From an uncultured Verrucomicrobiota bacterium (GTDB lineage: Bacteria; Verrucomicrobiota; Verrucomicrobiia; Opitutales; Opitutaceae): a DNA stretch of 40,077 nt. The position numbers and the translations under genes are program-made. The stretch covers positions 1 to 40,077 of the forward strand of contig CAJCBL010000004.1 in assembly GCA_903960515.1 (NCBI GenBank), written 5' to 3'. Positions 25,759-35,712 of the stretch are shown here, piece by piece. The notes under the pieces are model-generated. The model ran no database searches, was not told where the DNA came from, and saw only the letters and a list, made by a program, of their open reading frames with translations. Each line of letters starts with the position of its first letter. The stretch's first letter is position 1.

Positions 25759-28700
25759 ATGAGCAACCTGGTGGTCGATTTTCTCGGGCGAATCGAGCGA
25801 CAGGAAGCGGCCTTGCTTTCATGGGGTCTGGTGGACGGCGCGCTGGCCGAGAACGAATTGAGTCAGTTGGCGGACGACTTCCTGAGCGAGAACGACGACG
25901 ATAACGAGTTCTCCAGTCCATATCTTTTGCTCGAAGCGATGGTCAGCCGAGGATTGCTCTTCCGTTGGGACGAAGGCGGCAGCTACCGCTACCGGAGTCG
26001 TATGGCGGAGACGCTTCGATTGCTGGCGCGTCTCCGCCAGATGTTCCCACGGCACATGCGTCGCCCCGGTGACTGGGCATTGAGTCCAACCCTGGTCGCT
26101 GATTTCCGCTTTGTTCTTCGCCCTCGCGAGTACCCAAACCGCAATCTTCCTGCTGCCGCATGCGTTGACCGCTGGATCGCGGAGGGCATTCGTTTGTCGC
26201 CCCTGCAGCGTTCCGCCTTGAGCGCCATGCTCGGCCTCGGCAATAACCCGAATCCGCTCGCTGGGTTTCAGGACCGTGCAGCGGTTCGCATCCTAAGCGA
26301 GGTCGGTACCGGTCGAGCCACCGGTACGATGATCTGCGCCGGCACAGGTAGCGGCAAAACGCTCGCATTCTATACTCCCGCTCTGACTCATCTCGTGGGA
26401 ACCGTCGAACGCGACCCGGCCCACTTCGTCCGGGCGATTGCCCTCTATCCCCGCAATGCGCTTTTGATGGATCAATTCACGGAGGTCTTTCGCCAAACCA
26501 AGCGATTGAAGCCCGTCTTGGCGGCAGCGGGCCGCCGTCCCATTTGCGTCGCAGCCTATTTCGGTCCGACACCACGGCGCGCGACGGAAGTGGAGAATCC
26601 CGGCAAACGGGAATGGGCCCAGCATACCGAGGGCAGGGTATGTCCTTTTTTGGTTTGTCCCGAACGCGACTGCGGCGGGGCCATGATTTGGCGCAATGAT
26701 GACCGGGCCCAGAACCGGGAGCGTCTCGTTTGTGAATCCTGTTCGGTGTCGATTGAAGCGGAGGATATCATTCTCACCCGCGACCGCATGCTTCGTACTC
26801 CGCCTGATGTAATCTTCACCACAACGGAGATGATGAATCAGCGGATCACCGATTCGCGTTCCTATCACTTGTTCGGCATTGGCACCCCGATTAATCGCAA
26901 GCCATCACTTGTGTTGCTGGATGAAGCGCACACCTACCGGGGAGTATCTGGCGCCCAAGCCGCCTACTTGCTGCGACGCTGGCGATATTTCAGCCACGCG
27001 AAATGCCACTACGCGGGGCTGTCGGCGACGTTGATGGAAGCCGCATCGTTCTTTGCGCAACTGAGCGGGTTGGTTGCGGACGACGTGGAAGAGATTTCTC
27101 CGGAAACCGCGGAGATGATCAAGGAGGGCATGGAATACATGGTGGCGCTTCGGGGAGATCCCGTCTCAGGCGCTAGCCTGCTTTCCACGACGATCCAAAC
27201 TGCGATGCTCCTGCGGCGCGTCCTCGACCTGAACTCCTCCCAGCCTTCTGCCGGGATATTCGGGCGCAAAGTCTTCCTCTTCACCGATGATCTCGACGTG
27301 AAAAACCGCATGTATTTCACGTTGCTCGATGCGGAAGGCCAGGACGCCTACGGCCGTCCGGACCCAGCAAAAGCCGGTGGCTCGCTCGCGAATCTGCGTG
27401 CCACCACTTGGCCCGAGGATGATCGGCGCTTCGCCTTCGGCCAATCTTGGCGGTTAGCGGAGGACATCGGCCATGCCCTGCGGCCACAGAACTATATCCG
27501 CCTTGGCCGGGTGAGTTCGCAGGACGAAGGAGTGGATATTGAAGCAGAGGTGATCGTGGCGACCGCCTCGCTCGAGGTGGGCTTTAATGACCCCGCCGTC
27601 GGTGCGGTTCTCCAACACAAGGCTCCGCGCGATCCCGCTGCTTTCCTCCAGCGCAAGGGTCGCGCCGGCCGTCAGCGCGAGATGCGCCCGTGGACGGCTA
27701 TTGTTCTTTCTGACTTCGGACGGGATCGGCTGGCGTACCAGGCCTACGATCTTCTGTTCGACCCCGAACTGCGGCCGGGCGATTTGCCCCTGGGGAACCG
27801 GCACGTGCTCAAAATGCAGGCGGCGGGGGCCACCATGGATTGGATGGCGAACCAGTTGCGGTCACAAGGCGGGCATGTGTGGCGTGACGCAAGCTCGCCG
27901 ACTGGCTCGGGCACTGAAGCGTGGAGGGCAGCAAAACTTGCCCGCCAAAATGCGGCCGCCGCTATCATAGAGCGAGTCCTGCAGGGCAACGATGACCTGG
28001 ACAGCTTGTCGGACTGGTTGCGCCGCGCTCTGGGCCTCAGGACGGCCGCCGAGGTTCAACCTCTGTTGTGGGAGTCTCCCCGGGCTTTGATGACGGAAGT
28101 GTTGCCGACGTGGCTCCGTCGGTTGCGCACTCAGTGGCAGCGTGGTGCCGAAGTGGGGCAGGAATATCACTTGGGCAATCATCCCCTCCCTGAGTTCGTG
28201 CCGGGCACGCTTTTCAACGAACTCAATCTGCCGGAAGTGATGATCATGGCCTCACCCCGGCCTGGTCGTCCGGAAGACGAGTATCCCATGGCAATTTCCG
28301 CCGCTCTACGGGAATTCGCCCCGGGCCGCATCTCCCGCCGATTCGGCATCACTCATGGCATGTCCCGTCATTGGCTCCCCGTGGATCTCGCAGCCAACGG
28401 GGTACAGACGATTGATATCAACTCATTCTGCGCCGAATCGGAGCGAGATGATCTCGGACTGATGACGGTGCCCGCCACCGGCCAGTCAGTTCGCGTCATT
28501 CGCCCTTTCGTGATGCATGTCCGGTCTGATGCGCCGCGCGACCGAGTGAAGGATTCCTCTAACGCGTTTCTCGACTGGCAGAGTCGTTTTTTCCCACCCG
28601 ATGACCCGACCGCCGGCATGCGCTTTGATCTCCCGGTGGCGTCGCCATTGAGCGAAGTGGTCGACGAGATTCGCTTCTTCACCCATCGTCACTATCAACC

Positions 28701-30879
28701 GATCACCGTGTGGCGTTTCGCCGCCGGCGCCCACGCCACCATCAATTCTTCCGGCGGTGCAACGCTGGATCTGGCAAGCCGCTTTGTGTTGCGCGCCGGT
28801 GACCAAACTGAATCGGCGGCTCTCGGATTCTGTTTCGAGGTGGATGGAATTCGCATTCGGTTGCGCATTCCTTCCAATTGGAAACTCGGCGGCGACAGTC
28901 AATTTTCTGGTAAACTCCCCGCTTTGCGGGTTGCACGTTTCCGCTGGCGGTTGCTCAACGAACCTCGCTTTGACGGCCAACTCAATCACTTCGAGCGTAA
29001 CTGGCTCGGCGAAATCGCGGTCTCGGCAATCAGCGCCATTGCGGTTCGCGACCAATGGGATCTGCCGGCCGCTTGGGCGGCCATTCGTACCGGTAGCAGC
29101 AACCTGAATCTCTCCACAGTGCTGGACGTCATGTTCCAGACGTTGCCGACCGAAGAGGACGACCCCACCGCCCGAGTTGAACAGGCTCGGCTTCAGGAAT
29201 TGCGGCTGATGATCTCCAACGCCGCGCTCCTGGCGATCCTCGATGATTTGGTACCCGTCTTGTGGAATGCCCCCGATCCCTCCTGGGAACTGTGGTTGCG
29301 GGAAAGATATTCGGCGACCTTTGCGGCCGCATTTCGCGAAGCGGTGCAGCAAAGCTGCCCGGAGGTCGACGCGGGAGATTTGCTGATCGACCTCCAGACT
29401 GACGCGAATGACTTCACCTACGTCTGGGTGACGGAAGATGCGCCCGGTGGGGGCGGTATCATCGAGCGATTGTTCCCCACGCTTGCGGAGGCGCCTCGAC
29501 GTTTCCAGGACCTCGTGCACGCGGCCCTCGAGGAATCGGACTACGAGATTACCGACTCCGAACTCCAGCGGATCCTCCGTCTGGCCGCGAACGAGCCATC
29601 GTTGGCCCAAATGATGCGGGTCATCCGAGACGCTCCGAGTTTGGCTGAGCTTACGACTCAATTCCAAGCCTTCCGGGCAACGTTGAACGAACGGGGCATT
29701 CGCACCACGCATGGAGTGCTGGCCGGGTTGGCTGCTCGCGTTTTGCGACCGGGCAGCAACGACCAGACTGACCGCATCGCGCTCGGTCTCGCTGATCGCT
29801 GGACGCGGGAAGAGTCTCGCTTGGGACTCGAGATCGATCAGCGCCCGTTGGTCTACGCCATGAGTCACTCCGATGAACTGGATTCGGCGCTGAACAACGG
29901 CACCTTGCCAATCGGCCCCGACCAGGATCGCCGGATCTGGCGATTCAATGCCCTTTCCAGTATTGCCTGGGCACGTGGTTCGCATGCCCGCAACCAAGGT
30001 TTGGGGTTGTGGAGTCCTTATTCGTCGTCGCCGCTGCCCGAGCGATGGCTGCTGCTTGATTTGTTGGGAGCAAGAGAGCCAAGCGTTCAGTTCGGTGCTC
30101 CTGATTGGCGACGGCAGTGTGAGAACCTCCTTATTGAGAACGGCCGGGTGGCAGTAGTGGCTGATCGAGGTGATCTGGCCGCCCTGCGTCCCGCGTTGGT
30201 TGGATTGCTGGTCAACGCCCTCGATCTCGGATCACTGCTGGTGTATCCTCGACTGCGTGGCATCGAGCGGACTGCAACCGGCCTTGCTGTGTTACTTGAA
30301 CTCGTGACCGCAGGGCAGGTTAGTCCCGACGACGAGCCCGTGCCTGCATCGACGGCCCGGTTGATCGTGAAAACCGCCAAGGGGGAGCGGGATGAAGTCC
30401 GCGATCTTCTGGAGAGCTTGGTCGCCGTCGAGTTGCTGGCCCCGGGCGATGAACTGTGGCTTGTCTCCCCCTGGGTTTCCGATTTGGCGCTCTTGGACAA
30501 TCGGTCCGGCGGTTACGATGGTCTCGAACCGGTCTGGCCGAAGCGTCATCTATCGCTGGCGGAACTGATCGTCTTCGCGCTGCGCCGCAATCCGGCGCTT
30601 CGGGTTAAAGTCGTAACACGTCCCGTTGAGCACAACCAACGATTCTGCTCCCGACTCCGCAATCTCGCCGACTTGGAAGGTTGCTCGGACCGACTCGTGA
30701 TCGATAGCACCCGCGAAGAACTCCATACGAAAGGGCTCATCGCTACCACGTTTGCGCTGAACGGCTCGATGAACTTCACTCGTAGCGGTGTGGAGGTGCT
30801 CGAAGAAACGGTCCAACTGGAAACCGAATCCTCCCGGATCGGGCAGTTCCGGATTAACATGCACGGGCATTATCCATGA
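25759..30879 (+). CDS. dpdJ: DpdJ helicase fused to a C-terminal PLD (DpdK-like) domain
   Basis: A 1706-residue protein. The N-terminal part is a DEAH superfamily 2 helicase: Walker A GTGSGKT (195-201), a four- or five-cysteine insert (C295, C300, C305, C325, C328) likely to bind zinc, DEAH (388-391), GLSATLMEA, and the arginine-finger motif KGRAGRQRE around residue 633. A long middle part (about 700-1450) has no motif I can name. The last ~250 residues look like a phospholipase D-type nuclease unit: ELWLVSPWVSDLALLDN, then HTKGLIATTFALNGSMN with His1656, Lys1658 and Asn1672; the usual Asp of HxKxxxxD is Thr. In S. Montevideo, dpdJ and the PLD gene dpdK are separate. The ATG is one base after dpdI, and the 3' end overlaps dpdD by ATGA. 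Confidence 0.82.
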   Translation: MSNLVVDFLGRIERQEAALLSWGLVDGALAENELSQLADDFLSENDDDNEFSSPYLLLEAMVSRGLLFRWDEGGSYRYRSRMAETLRLLARLRQMFPRHMRRPGDWALSPTLVADFRFVLRPREYPNRNLPAAACVDRWIAEGIRLSPLQRSALSAMLGLGNNPNPLAGFQDRAAVRILSEVGTGRATGTMICAGTGSGKTLAFYTPALTHLVGTVERDPAHFVRAIALYPRNALLMDQFTEVFRQTKRLKPVLAAAGRRPICVAAYFGPTPRRATEVENPGKREWAQHTEGRVCPFLVCPERDCGGAMIWRNDDRAQNRERLVCESCSVSIEAEDIILTRDRMLRTPPDVIFTTTEMMNQRITDSRSYHLFGIGTPINRKPSLVLLDEAHTYRGVSGAQAAYLLRRWRYFSHAKCHYAGLSATLMEAASFFAQLSGLVADDVEEISPETAEMIKEGMEYMVALRGDPVSGASLLSTTIQTAMLLRRVLDLNSSQPSAGIFGRKVFLFTDDLDVKNRMYFTLLDAEGQDAYGRPDPAKAGGSLANLRATTWPEDDRRFAFGQSWRLAEDIGHALRPQNYIRLGRVSSQDEGVDIEAEVIVATASLEVGFNDPAVGAVLQHKAPRDPAAFLQRKGRAGRQREMRPWTAIVLSDFGRDRLAYQAYDLLFDPELRPGDLPLGNRHVLKMQAAGATMDWMANQLRSQGGHVWRDASSPTGSGTEAWRAAKLARQNAAAAIIERVLQGNDDLDSLSDWLRRALGLRTAAEVQPLLWESPRALMTEVLPTWLRRLRTQWQRGAEVGQEYHLGNHPLPEFVPGTLFNELNLPEVMIMASPRPGRPEDEYPMAISAALREFAPGRISRRFGITHGMSRHWLPVDLAANGVQTIDINSFCAESERDDLGLMTVPATGQSVRVIRPFVMHVRSDAPRDRVKDSSNAFLDWQSRFFPPDDPTAGMRFDLPVASPLSEVVDEIRFFTHRHYQPITVWRFAAGAHATINSSGGATLDLASRFVLRAGDQTESAALGFCFEVDGIRIRLRIPSNWKLGGDSQFSGKLPALRVARFRWRLLNEPRFDGQLNHFERNWLGEIAVSAISAIAVRDQWDLPAAWAAIRTGSSNLNLSTVLDVMFQTLPTEEDDPTARVEQARLQELRLMISNAALLAILDDLVPVLWNAPDPSWELWLRERYSATFAAAFREAVQQSCPEVDAGDLLIDLQTDANDFTYVWVTEDAPGGGGIIERLFPTLAEAPRRFQDLVHAALEESDYEITDSELQRILRLAANEPSLAQMMRVIRDAPSLAELTTQFQAFRATLNERGIRTTHGVLAGLAARVLRPGSNDQTDRIALGLADRWTREESRLGLEIDQRPLVYAMSHSDELDSALNNGTLPIGPDQDRRIWRFNALSSIAWARGSHARNQGLGLWSPYSSSPLPERWLLLDLLGAREPSVQFGAPDWRRQCENLLIENGRVAVVADRGDLAALRPALVGLLVNALDLGSLLVYPRLRGIERTATGLAVLLELVTAGQVSPDDEPVPASTARLIVKTAKGERDEVRDLLESLVAVELLAPGDELWLVSPWVSDLALLDNRSGGYDGLEPVWPKRHLSLAELIVFALRRNPALRVKVVTRPVEHNQRFCSRLRNLADLEGCSDRLVIDSTREELHTKGLIATTFALNGSMNFTRSGVEVLEETVQLETESSRIGQFRINMHGHYP

Positions 30880-33134
30880 ACCTTGCGCGATGGTCAGAGG
30901 AGGACTTGCAAGCACTGCGGGCGTTTTACGACGCCGGCCAGGCATTCACCTTCGCGGACATCGAGGCAGGCAGTTCGGAATTGCTCCAAGATGTACAGGA
31001 CTGGTTGGTGACCAGTCCGCCGCCCAAGCGTTTCCCGGTTGTGCTGCCGGCCTGTCCGGTGTCGGTCCGGGAACCCTGTTGGTACGCCATAGCCTTTAGT
31101 TCCAGCCAAGCAGAACAACTCCGCCGCGAATTGATCGCCTTCGTCGGGATGGCCGGAACCGACTTTACCGGTCACCGGGTTGCATCCGACCCAACTGACC
31201 GAGTTTTGCAGGCGGCCGCGAACTGGGCTGGAGGCGAGTTCGTTTTCCGGTTCAGCGTCCATCTGCCGGCTTCGCGATCGGGCGTACGCACCGCGCTAGA
31301 TCGACTCCGCCAGATTTGGCGGATGCGGCCTGATCTCGGGGCCTCCTCATTTCGCACTTCCGATGCGCTGTTGCGCGAGTTCACCGCGGCATTGGCGGCT
31401 CAGGATGCTTCGGGTTCGGAACGGTGGCTGCAGGCCATTCGGCAATCGGGCCGTCTCAGCGTTGAGAACCTCCGTTTCCTGGAGATCGAACGACTCGGCT
31501 CGCTCGGATATTGGGATCAACTGGCGCTGCATCCCCAGTTGTCGCTGCTGCTCACGATCCGGCGTCCTCGCCGGATCAATGCGTGGTTGATCGAAGCGTT
31601 TTGGCGCTCCGAATTCGTCCGCTTTCTGGATTCGAATCAGCCGAGCGCGGCGCTCGCCCATATGCGGGATAACTTCCTGAAGAAGTACGAACCGCTTTTC
31701 AGGACTCGGGCGGGTTTGAACGGACCGAATGTGGTTCTGAGCTTTCTGCTGGTAGCGGCGGTCTCGGATCCGCCCCGCCACGAGCAAATACCGCAGTTGC
31801 TGGCCGCGTTGTCCCCAGGAACCCCTGAGCGCGCATTTGCGGAACGCATCGCAGCAACGGTGACGGCGCCGGCGGGCACAACTGAGGTCACGCTCGCCGA
31901 TGTAGAGCAACTCATCGACCGGGAGGACTACGACACCGCCTGGCCCCACCTGATTCGGCTCACTCCTTCAGTCGAAGTTGTCCAAATCTGTTTCATTTGC
32001 GCGACTGAACTTAACACGCCGGAAGCCGCTCGAACTGCCCTCGGAATCTTCGGTTCACTTTCGGCCGCGGATCAGGCCCGTATCCTTCGCCAGCGCCGCT
32101 ATCTGAATCAGCGCGATGACTTGGTGAATGCCAGCGCCGCTGCTAACCTGGTCGGTAGTTGGGAGCAATGGTTGGACAAGCTGCAGTCTGATCCTGCTTG
32201 GAGTCAGGCGGCGGAAATCGCTCGTGCCGGCGCCACCGATTGGTCGTGGGACGATTTTCAACACGACCCCGCCCGCATTATCCGTCTCGCGGCCCGTTTG
32301 CAGGAGGTCGCGCCCTCCAATACCCTCACGGTACGGTTTGTCCTGCCCAGCATTGCAGCCTTTTTCCTTCGCGCAGATGAACCGACGCCCGCGTTCATGC
32401 CGCTATGGGAGTCAGTGTTGTTCATGCTGGCAGTTGATCGCCAGTTTGGCGGCGCTGATTGGGCTCTCACCCAAGCGTTGACGGCTGCCATCCTGGAAAC
32501 CGGCCCAACGGCTGCGTCCTATGCGGACATGGTAGAGGGGCTCCGTACAATTTGGGACACCCGGGGGGAGCCTGCCCGATTAGACTGGGCGCTAGATCAC
32601 CTTGATGTGCTGGCTACTTCGCCGGTGCTCGATGCTGCTGCCCGTGAGTCGTTTTTCCACAGTGTGCGGGGCACGTTTGTTCACTCCGCCCGACGTATTG
32701 CGCCGGCTCAACGCGAACTCTTCCGCCTGCTTTGCGCTGACCTTGGTCACCAGGATGATTTCGCGGCGTTGCCGGCGCCCCCGCGCGTTGCCGGCGGCGC
32801 AGCAGATGAAGGGGGTATGCCCAGCCTGAGGGACAAGATCGTTGCCATATACACGCTTACTGCATCGGCGGCAGCGCGAGCCAAGGTCCTCATTGAGCAA
32901 CAATTTCCCGGAGTAGACGTTCGCCTCAACCACGAGCACGTGGGGAGTCCTCGACTCGCAACCTTGGCCCGCGAGGCAGACTATTTTCTGGTGGTGGCGA
33001 AGAGCGCGAAACACGCAGCGACGGATTTCCTGAAGGCCAATCGGCCTGGCCGCTCGGAGTTGATCTACCCCAGCGGTCGGGGGTCATCGAGCATTGTCAG
33101 CGCACTGCTCGAGACGGTTCGGGCGGGCCAGTGA
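30876..33134 (+). CDS. dpdD: DpdD
   Basis: A 752-residue protein, last gene of the plus-strand dpd operon, starting on ATGA shared with dpdJ. Most of it is helical without recognised motifs. The C-terminal ~95 residues (from LRDKIVAIYTLTASAAARAK) look like a small Rossmann-type domain resembling DUF2325, with ADYFLVVAKSAKHAATDFL and a final GRGSSSIVSAL. I assign DpdD because the other dpd proteins are accounted for and because dpdD belongs to the restriction-linked set. The gene ends 199 bp before the convergent dpdA-dpdB fusion; I see no clear terminator in that gap. Confidence 0.7.
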   Translation: MNLARWSEEDLQALRAFYDAGQAFTFADIEAGSSELLQDVQDWLVTSPPPKRFPVVLPACPVSVREPCWYAIAFSSSQAEQLRRELIAFVGMAGTDFTGHRVASDPTDRVLQAAANWAGGEFVFRFSVHLPASRSGVRTALDRLRQIWRMRPDLGASSFRTSDALLREFTAALAAQDASGSERWLQAIRQSGRLSVENLRFLEIERLGSLGYWDQLALHPQLSLLLTIRRPRRINAWLIEAFWRSEFVRFLDSNQPSAALAHMRDNFLKKYEPLFRTRAGLNGPNVVLSFLLVAAVSDPPRHEQIPQLLAALSPGTPERAFAERIAATVTAPAGTTEVTLADVEQLIDREDYDTAWPHLIRLTPSVEVVQICFICATELNTPEAARTALGIFGSLSAADQARILRQRRYLNQRDDLVNASAAANLVGSWEQWLDKLQSDPAWSQAAEIARAGATDWSWDDFQHDPARIIRLAARLQEVAPSNTLTVRFVLPSIAAFFLRADEPTPAFMPLWESVLFMLAVDRQFGGADWALTQALTAAILETGPTAASYADMVEGLRTIWDTRGEPARLDWALDHLDVLATSPVLDAAARESFFHSVRGTFVHSARRIAPAQRELFRLLCADLGHQDDFAALPAPPRVAGGAADEGGMPSLRDKIVAIYTLTASAAARAKVLIEQQFPGVDVRLNHEHVGSPRLATLAREADYFLVVAKSAKHAATDFLKANRPGRSELIYPSGRGSSSIVSALLETVRAGQ

Positions 33135-33333
33135 GGAGTTCGCAGTTGATTAGGTCGACTTGAACATGGAAACTGTGGGATGTCGTCAAAACGCCCCCCT
33201 GCAGTTTGTGTACATTTCCTGCTCGCTGACCAAGCGGGCCGGGGCAGAGGAGCGCTTGGAGTCGGCGATGTCTGTGGAGCCATCCCGGGCGGCGGGCAGT
33301 GCCCCAAAGTTCCTCCCGACCTGTTCCGGAAGG

Positions 33334-35712
33334 TTAGTTTTCATCGACCGATTGTTCGGATCCGCTCCCGTCCCCTGGCCCGCCCGCGTCATCTCGCTTC
33401 GGGTCGACTCTCCCGAGATATGCGCGGATCAAGTGGTTCGTCAGGTGATCGATGTCTCGATTGGTGTTCTGCAGGCCATCCCAAGGCAGAACCACGTTTT
33501 TCCCAAAGCGCCATATGCCCGAGGTCCATGCCGTGTATGGCGCGATCCTCTCCAACTCCTGCCTGAATTCATATATGTTCCAGTCTCGCCCAGCGCGTTT
33601 GATTCGAAATGCCACCGTGTCCATAAGGAAACCTAGGCTCACGATTCCCACTCCATGAGTGAGCCGACTCTCCCGTGGAGGCAGCAACCAAGCATCCGGA
33701 AACACATCCCGAGTCGCGCTCCAAAATGCGACAAGAAGGTTGGCTCGTTTCCGATCTGATTCAGGAAATTGGCCAAGCAAACCGTTGCTTGTGCTGTTTT
33801 CGATCATCCGCAATACCGACACATCTTTAATATTCGCGGTTTCGTGGTGGATAGATGTTGTTGTCCGGATTCTTTGGAAGAATGGGGACGCGGGATCCGA
33901 CTCCAGTATCCCGAGGATGCGATAGGCCGCCTGTCTGGTCCTCAAGCGAGGCGGCACCATGTCGCCAATAGACGGGAGCAACTCGTAGACGAGGCTCTTG
34001 GGCAATGGCCGGGTGTTGTTTATCAGAACGAATAGTTGCCGTTCGTCATTTTCTCCGGCAGATTCGATAGCGGTTATTGGCACCACGATGTCGGAACGTT
34101 GCGAGCGTCGGAGAGCTGCAAACCTTTGTTGCCCATCAACCACAAACCCGGCTTTATCCACATCATCAACAGGAACCTCGAGTGTCCCGGCAGCGACAGT
34201 TGCATTATCGTTACTATCCGGCACGAAATTAAGTGGTCGGTTGAATGCGATAATCAACGCATTGGCTAGAACCGAGCCCCGCCCATCAAGATACTCACGG
34301 ATTTCCTCGATGTGATTCTCGATCTCCGGTCGTTGATAACCAACGAGATCACCATTACTGCTCCTCGATACGCGCGAGACTGTTGCGAACTTGGCAATTT
34401 CTTTGCCGTTGACTGCAAATGTGTAGATCGAGCGCCCATCGGTTTGTTTGATTCGGATGCATGGAGTTTTCATAAACCTTCTTTCTCGCACAGATTTCAG
34501 ACGTTGATAGAATGCCCAAAGATTGTGAATGCCTCGGCGTTTGTGTCGGTTTAGTCCGCGATGCAGCAGAACCTCGACACCCAACTCCCGGCAGATCGAA
34601 CACGGACAGCGTTCCCACGGTCGATCCCGCAATGTCCGCTCGTATTCCGTCCCAAATGCAGTATCCCTTCCTAATAATTCATCATAGGCACGGACTGCCT
34701 CCAGCGCATCATTGACAGACTGGGTGCCTTCCCCTACGGCGCGTATCCGATCTAACGCTTGCCGCTCGGTTACCCGAGCTTGATCTCCATCCAGCACGCC
34801 GCTCTTTATCAGCCTACCTACCGCCGCTTCAGCGAGTCCCGTCACGCGGATCGCAGTGTACGATAGCCCTTCCGGTGTGATGTAGTTTCCACTATCATTT
34901 TTGAAGGACCGCAGAATGGGCGCGGTGCTGTCAAGGGACGAAACTCCCAACGCATGAAAATCATCCAGATGATCTGTGCGATTAAAGCCGAACAGGTGTA
35001 GCTTGGCTTCAGGAGGAATCGCGGTCCGAATTTCTGTCACCAAGCGCAAAATGTCCTCGGTCCGTGAGCCAACAATCCCGCCCAGGCCGATGTATTCGTA
35101 TCCATAACTGATCAAAAGTCTTGCCGCGTCGATCGCCGATTTCCGACTCCAGCACTGAATTGCGCCAAGCGGTGTAAAGGACACCCGCTTCTCCCGACAG
35201 AGTGCGATGAACTGCTTCGCTAATGAGAGCGTGACTGCAAAGCGCGTACTTACTCCTGCTGGTCTGAGGTTTCGCCTGTCCCAGTCTTCGTTCAGTCCCG
35301 AGATTATGTGGTCGGGGGCAACCCCGATCTGCACTTTGCAGGACTCGTAAAATGCGATCAGTTCCTCCGGTTCGACAGGGGGAACTTCTTCTCGAATATA
35401 TGAAAACGCACCACAATCCCCCATGATCGGGAACTCGCTCGGATCGCCCTTGAACCCCGGCTTTGGGTACCGGATATAGTCCCGAATCCCTTCTCGTAAG
35501 ACCGCGAATTTCTGGGATTGCGAGTATCGCCCCTGCGTCGCTCCGTCTGCAAATAGCGCCCTGGAAACTAGCACCCCGTCGTAGGGCGGCGTTTCAAGCA
35601 CCTCATGGGGCAATAGATCATAACGCCGGTTCCTACCAACGTTTGGTCGGTCGGACTGGAAGTTGTAGTCCGGATCTACGCTGTCGCAGTTGTCTGCAAA
35701 GAAGAATTTCAC
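33334..35712 (-). CDS. dpdA-dpdB: DpdA-DpdB fusion: DNA transglycosylase plus DGQQR protein
   Basis: A 792-residue in-frame fusion. Residues 1-~410 are a DpdA (TGT-fold) domain that should exchange guanine in DNA for preQ0. It has GDCGAFSY with Asp99, PDH with Asp134, GAIQCW with Gln186, SLDST with the expected nucleophile Asp261, and a zinc site Cys369, Cys371, Cys374, His396. Residues 414-792 are a DpdB module with DGQQR at 526-530, similar throughout to the separate DpdB next door. The start is GTG at 35712: it overlaps the dpdB stop (TAGTG) and gives an N terminus (KFFFADN) matching the other DpdA (QFFLPES); an ATG at 35841 would lie deep within dpdB. Met414, at 34473, is preceded by AGAAAGAAGG and could be an internal start for free DpdB. 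Confidence 0.88.
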   Translation of the reverse strand: MKFFFADNCDSVDPDYNFQSDRPNVGRNRRYDLLPHEVLETPPYDGVLVSRALFADGATQGRYSQSQKFAVLREGIRDYIRYPKPGFKGDPSEFPIMGDCGAFSYIREEVPPVEPEELIAFYESCKVQIGVAPDHIISGLNEDWDRRNLRPAGVSTRFAVTLSLAKQFIALCREKRVSFTPLGAIQCWSRKSAIDAARLLISYGYEYIGLGGIVGSRTEDILRLVTEIRTAIPPEAKLHLFGFNRTDHLDDFHALGVSSLDSTAPILRSFKNDSGNYITPEGLSYTAIRVTGLAEAAVGRLIKSGVLDGDQARVTERQALDRIRAVGEGTQSVNDALEAVRAYDELLGRDTAFGTEYERTLRDRPWERCPCSICRELGVEVLLHRGLNRHKRRGIHNLWAFYQRLKSVRERRFMKTPCIRIKQTDGRSIYTFAVNGKEIAKFATVSRVSRSSNGDLVGYQRPEIENHIEEIREYLDGRGSVLANALIIAFNRPLNFVPDSNDNATVAAGTLEVPVDDVDKAGFVVDGQQRFAALRRSQRSDIVVPITAIESAGENDERQLFVLINNTRPLPKSLVYELLPSIGDMVPPRLRTRQAAYRILGILESDPASPFFQRIRTTTSIHHETANIKDVSVLRMIENSTSNGLLGQFPESDRKRANLLVAFWSATRDVFPDAWLLPPRESRLTHGVGIVSLGFLMDTVAFRIKRAGRDWNIYEFRQELERIAPYTAWTSGIWRFGKNVVLPWDGLQNTNRDIDHLTNHLIRAYLGRVDPKRDDAGGPGDGSGSEQSVDEN

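Noticed and set aside
28486-29997. A 503-codon minus-strand frame.
   Set aside because: It is wholly antisense to the middle of the dpdJ fusion gene and has no recognisable motif.
33160-33636. A 158-codon plus-strand frame downstream of dpdD.
   Set aside because: It runs antisense into the DpdB half of the fusion gene and has no recognisable product.
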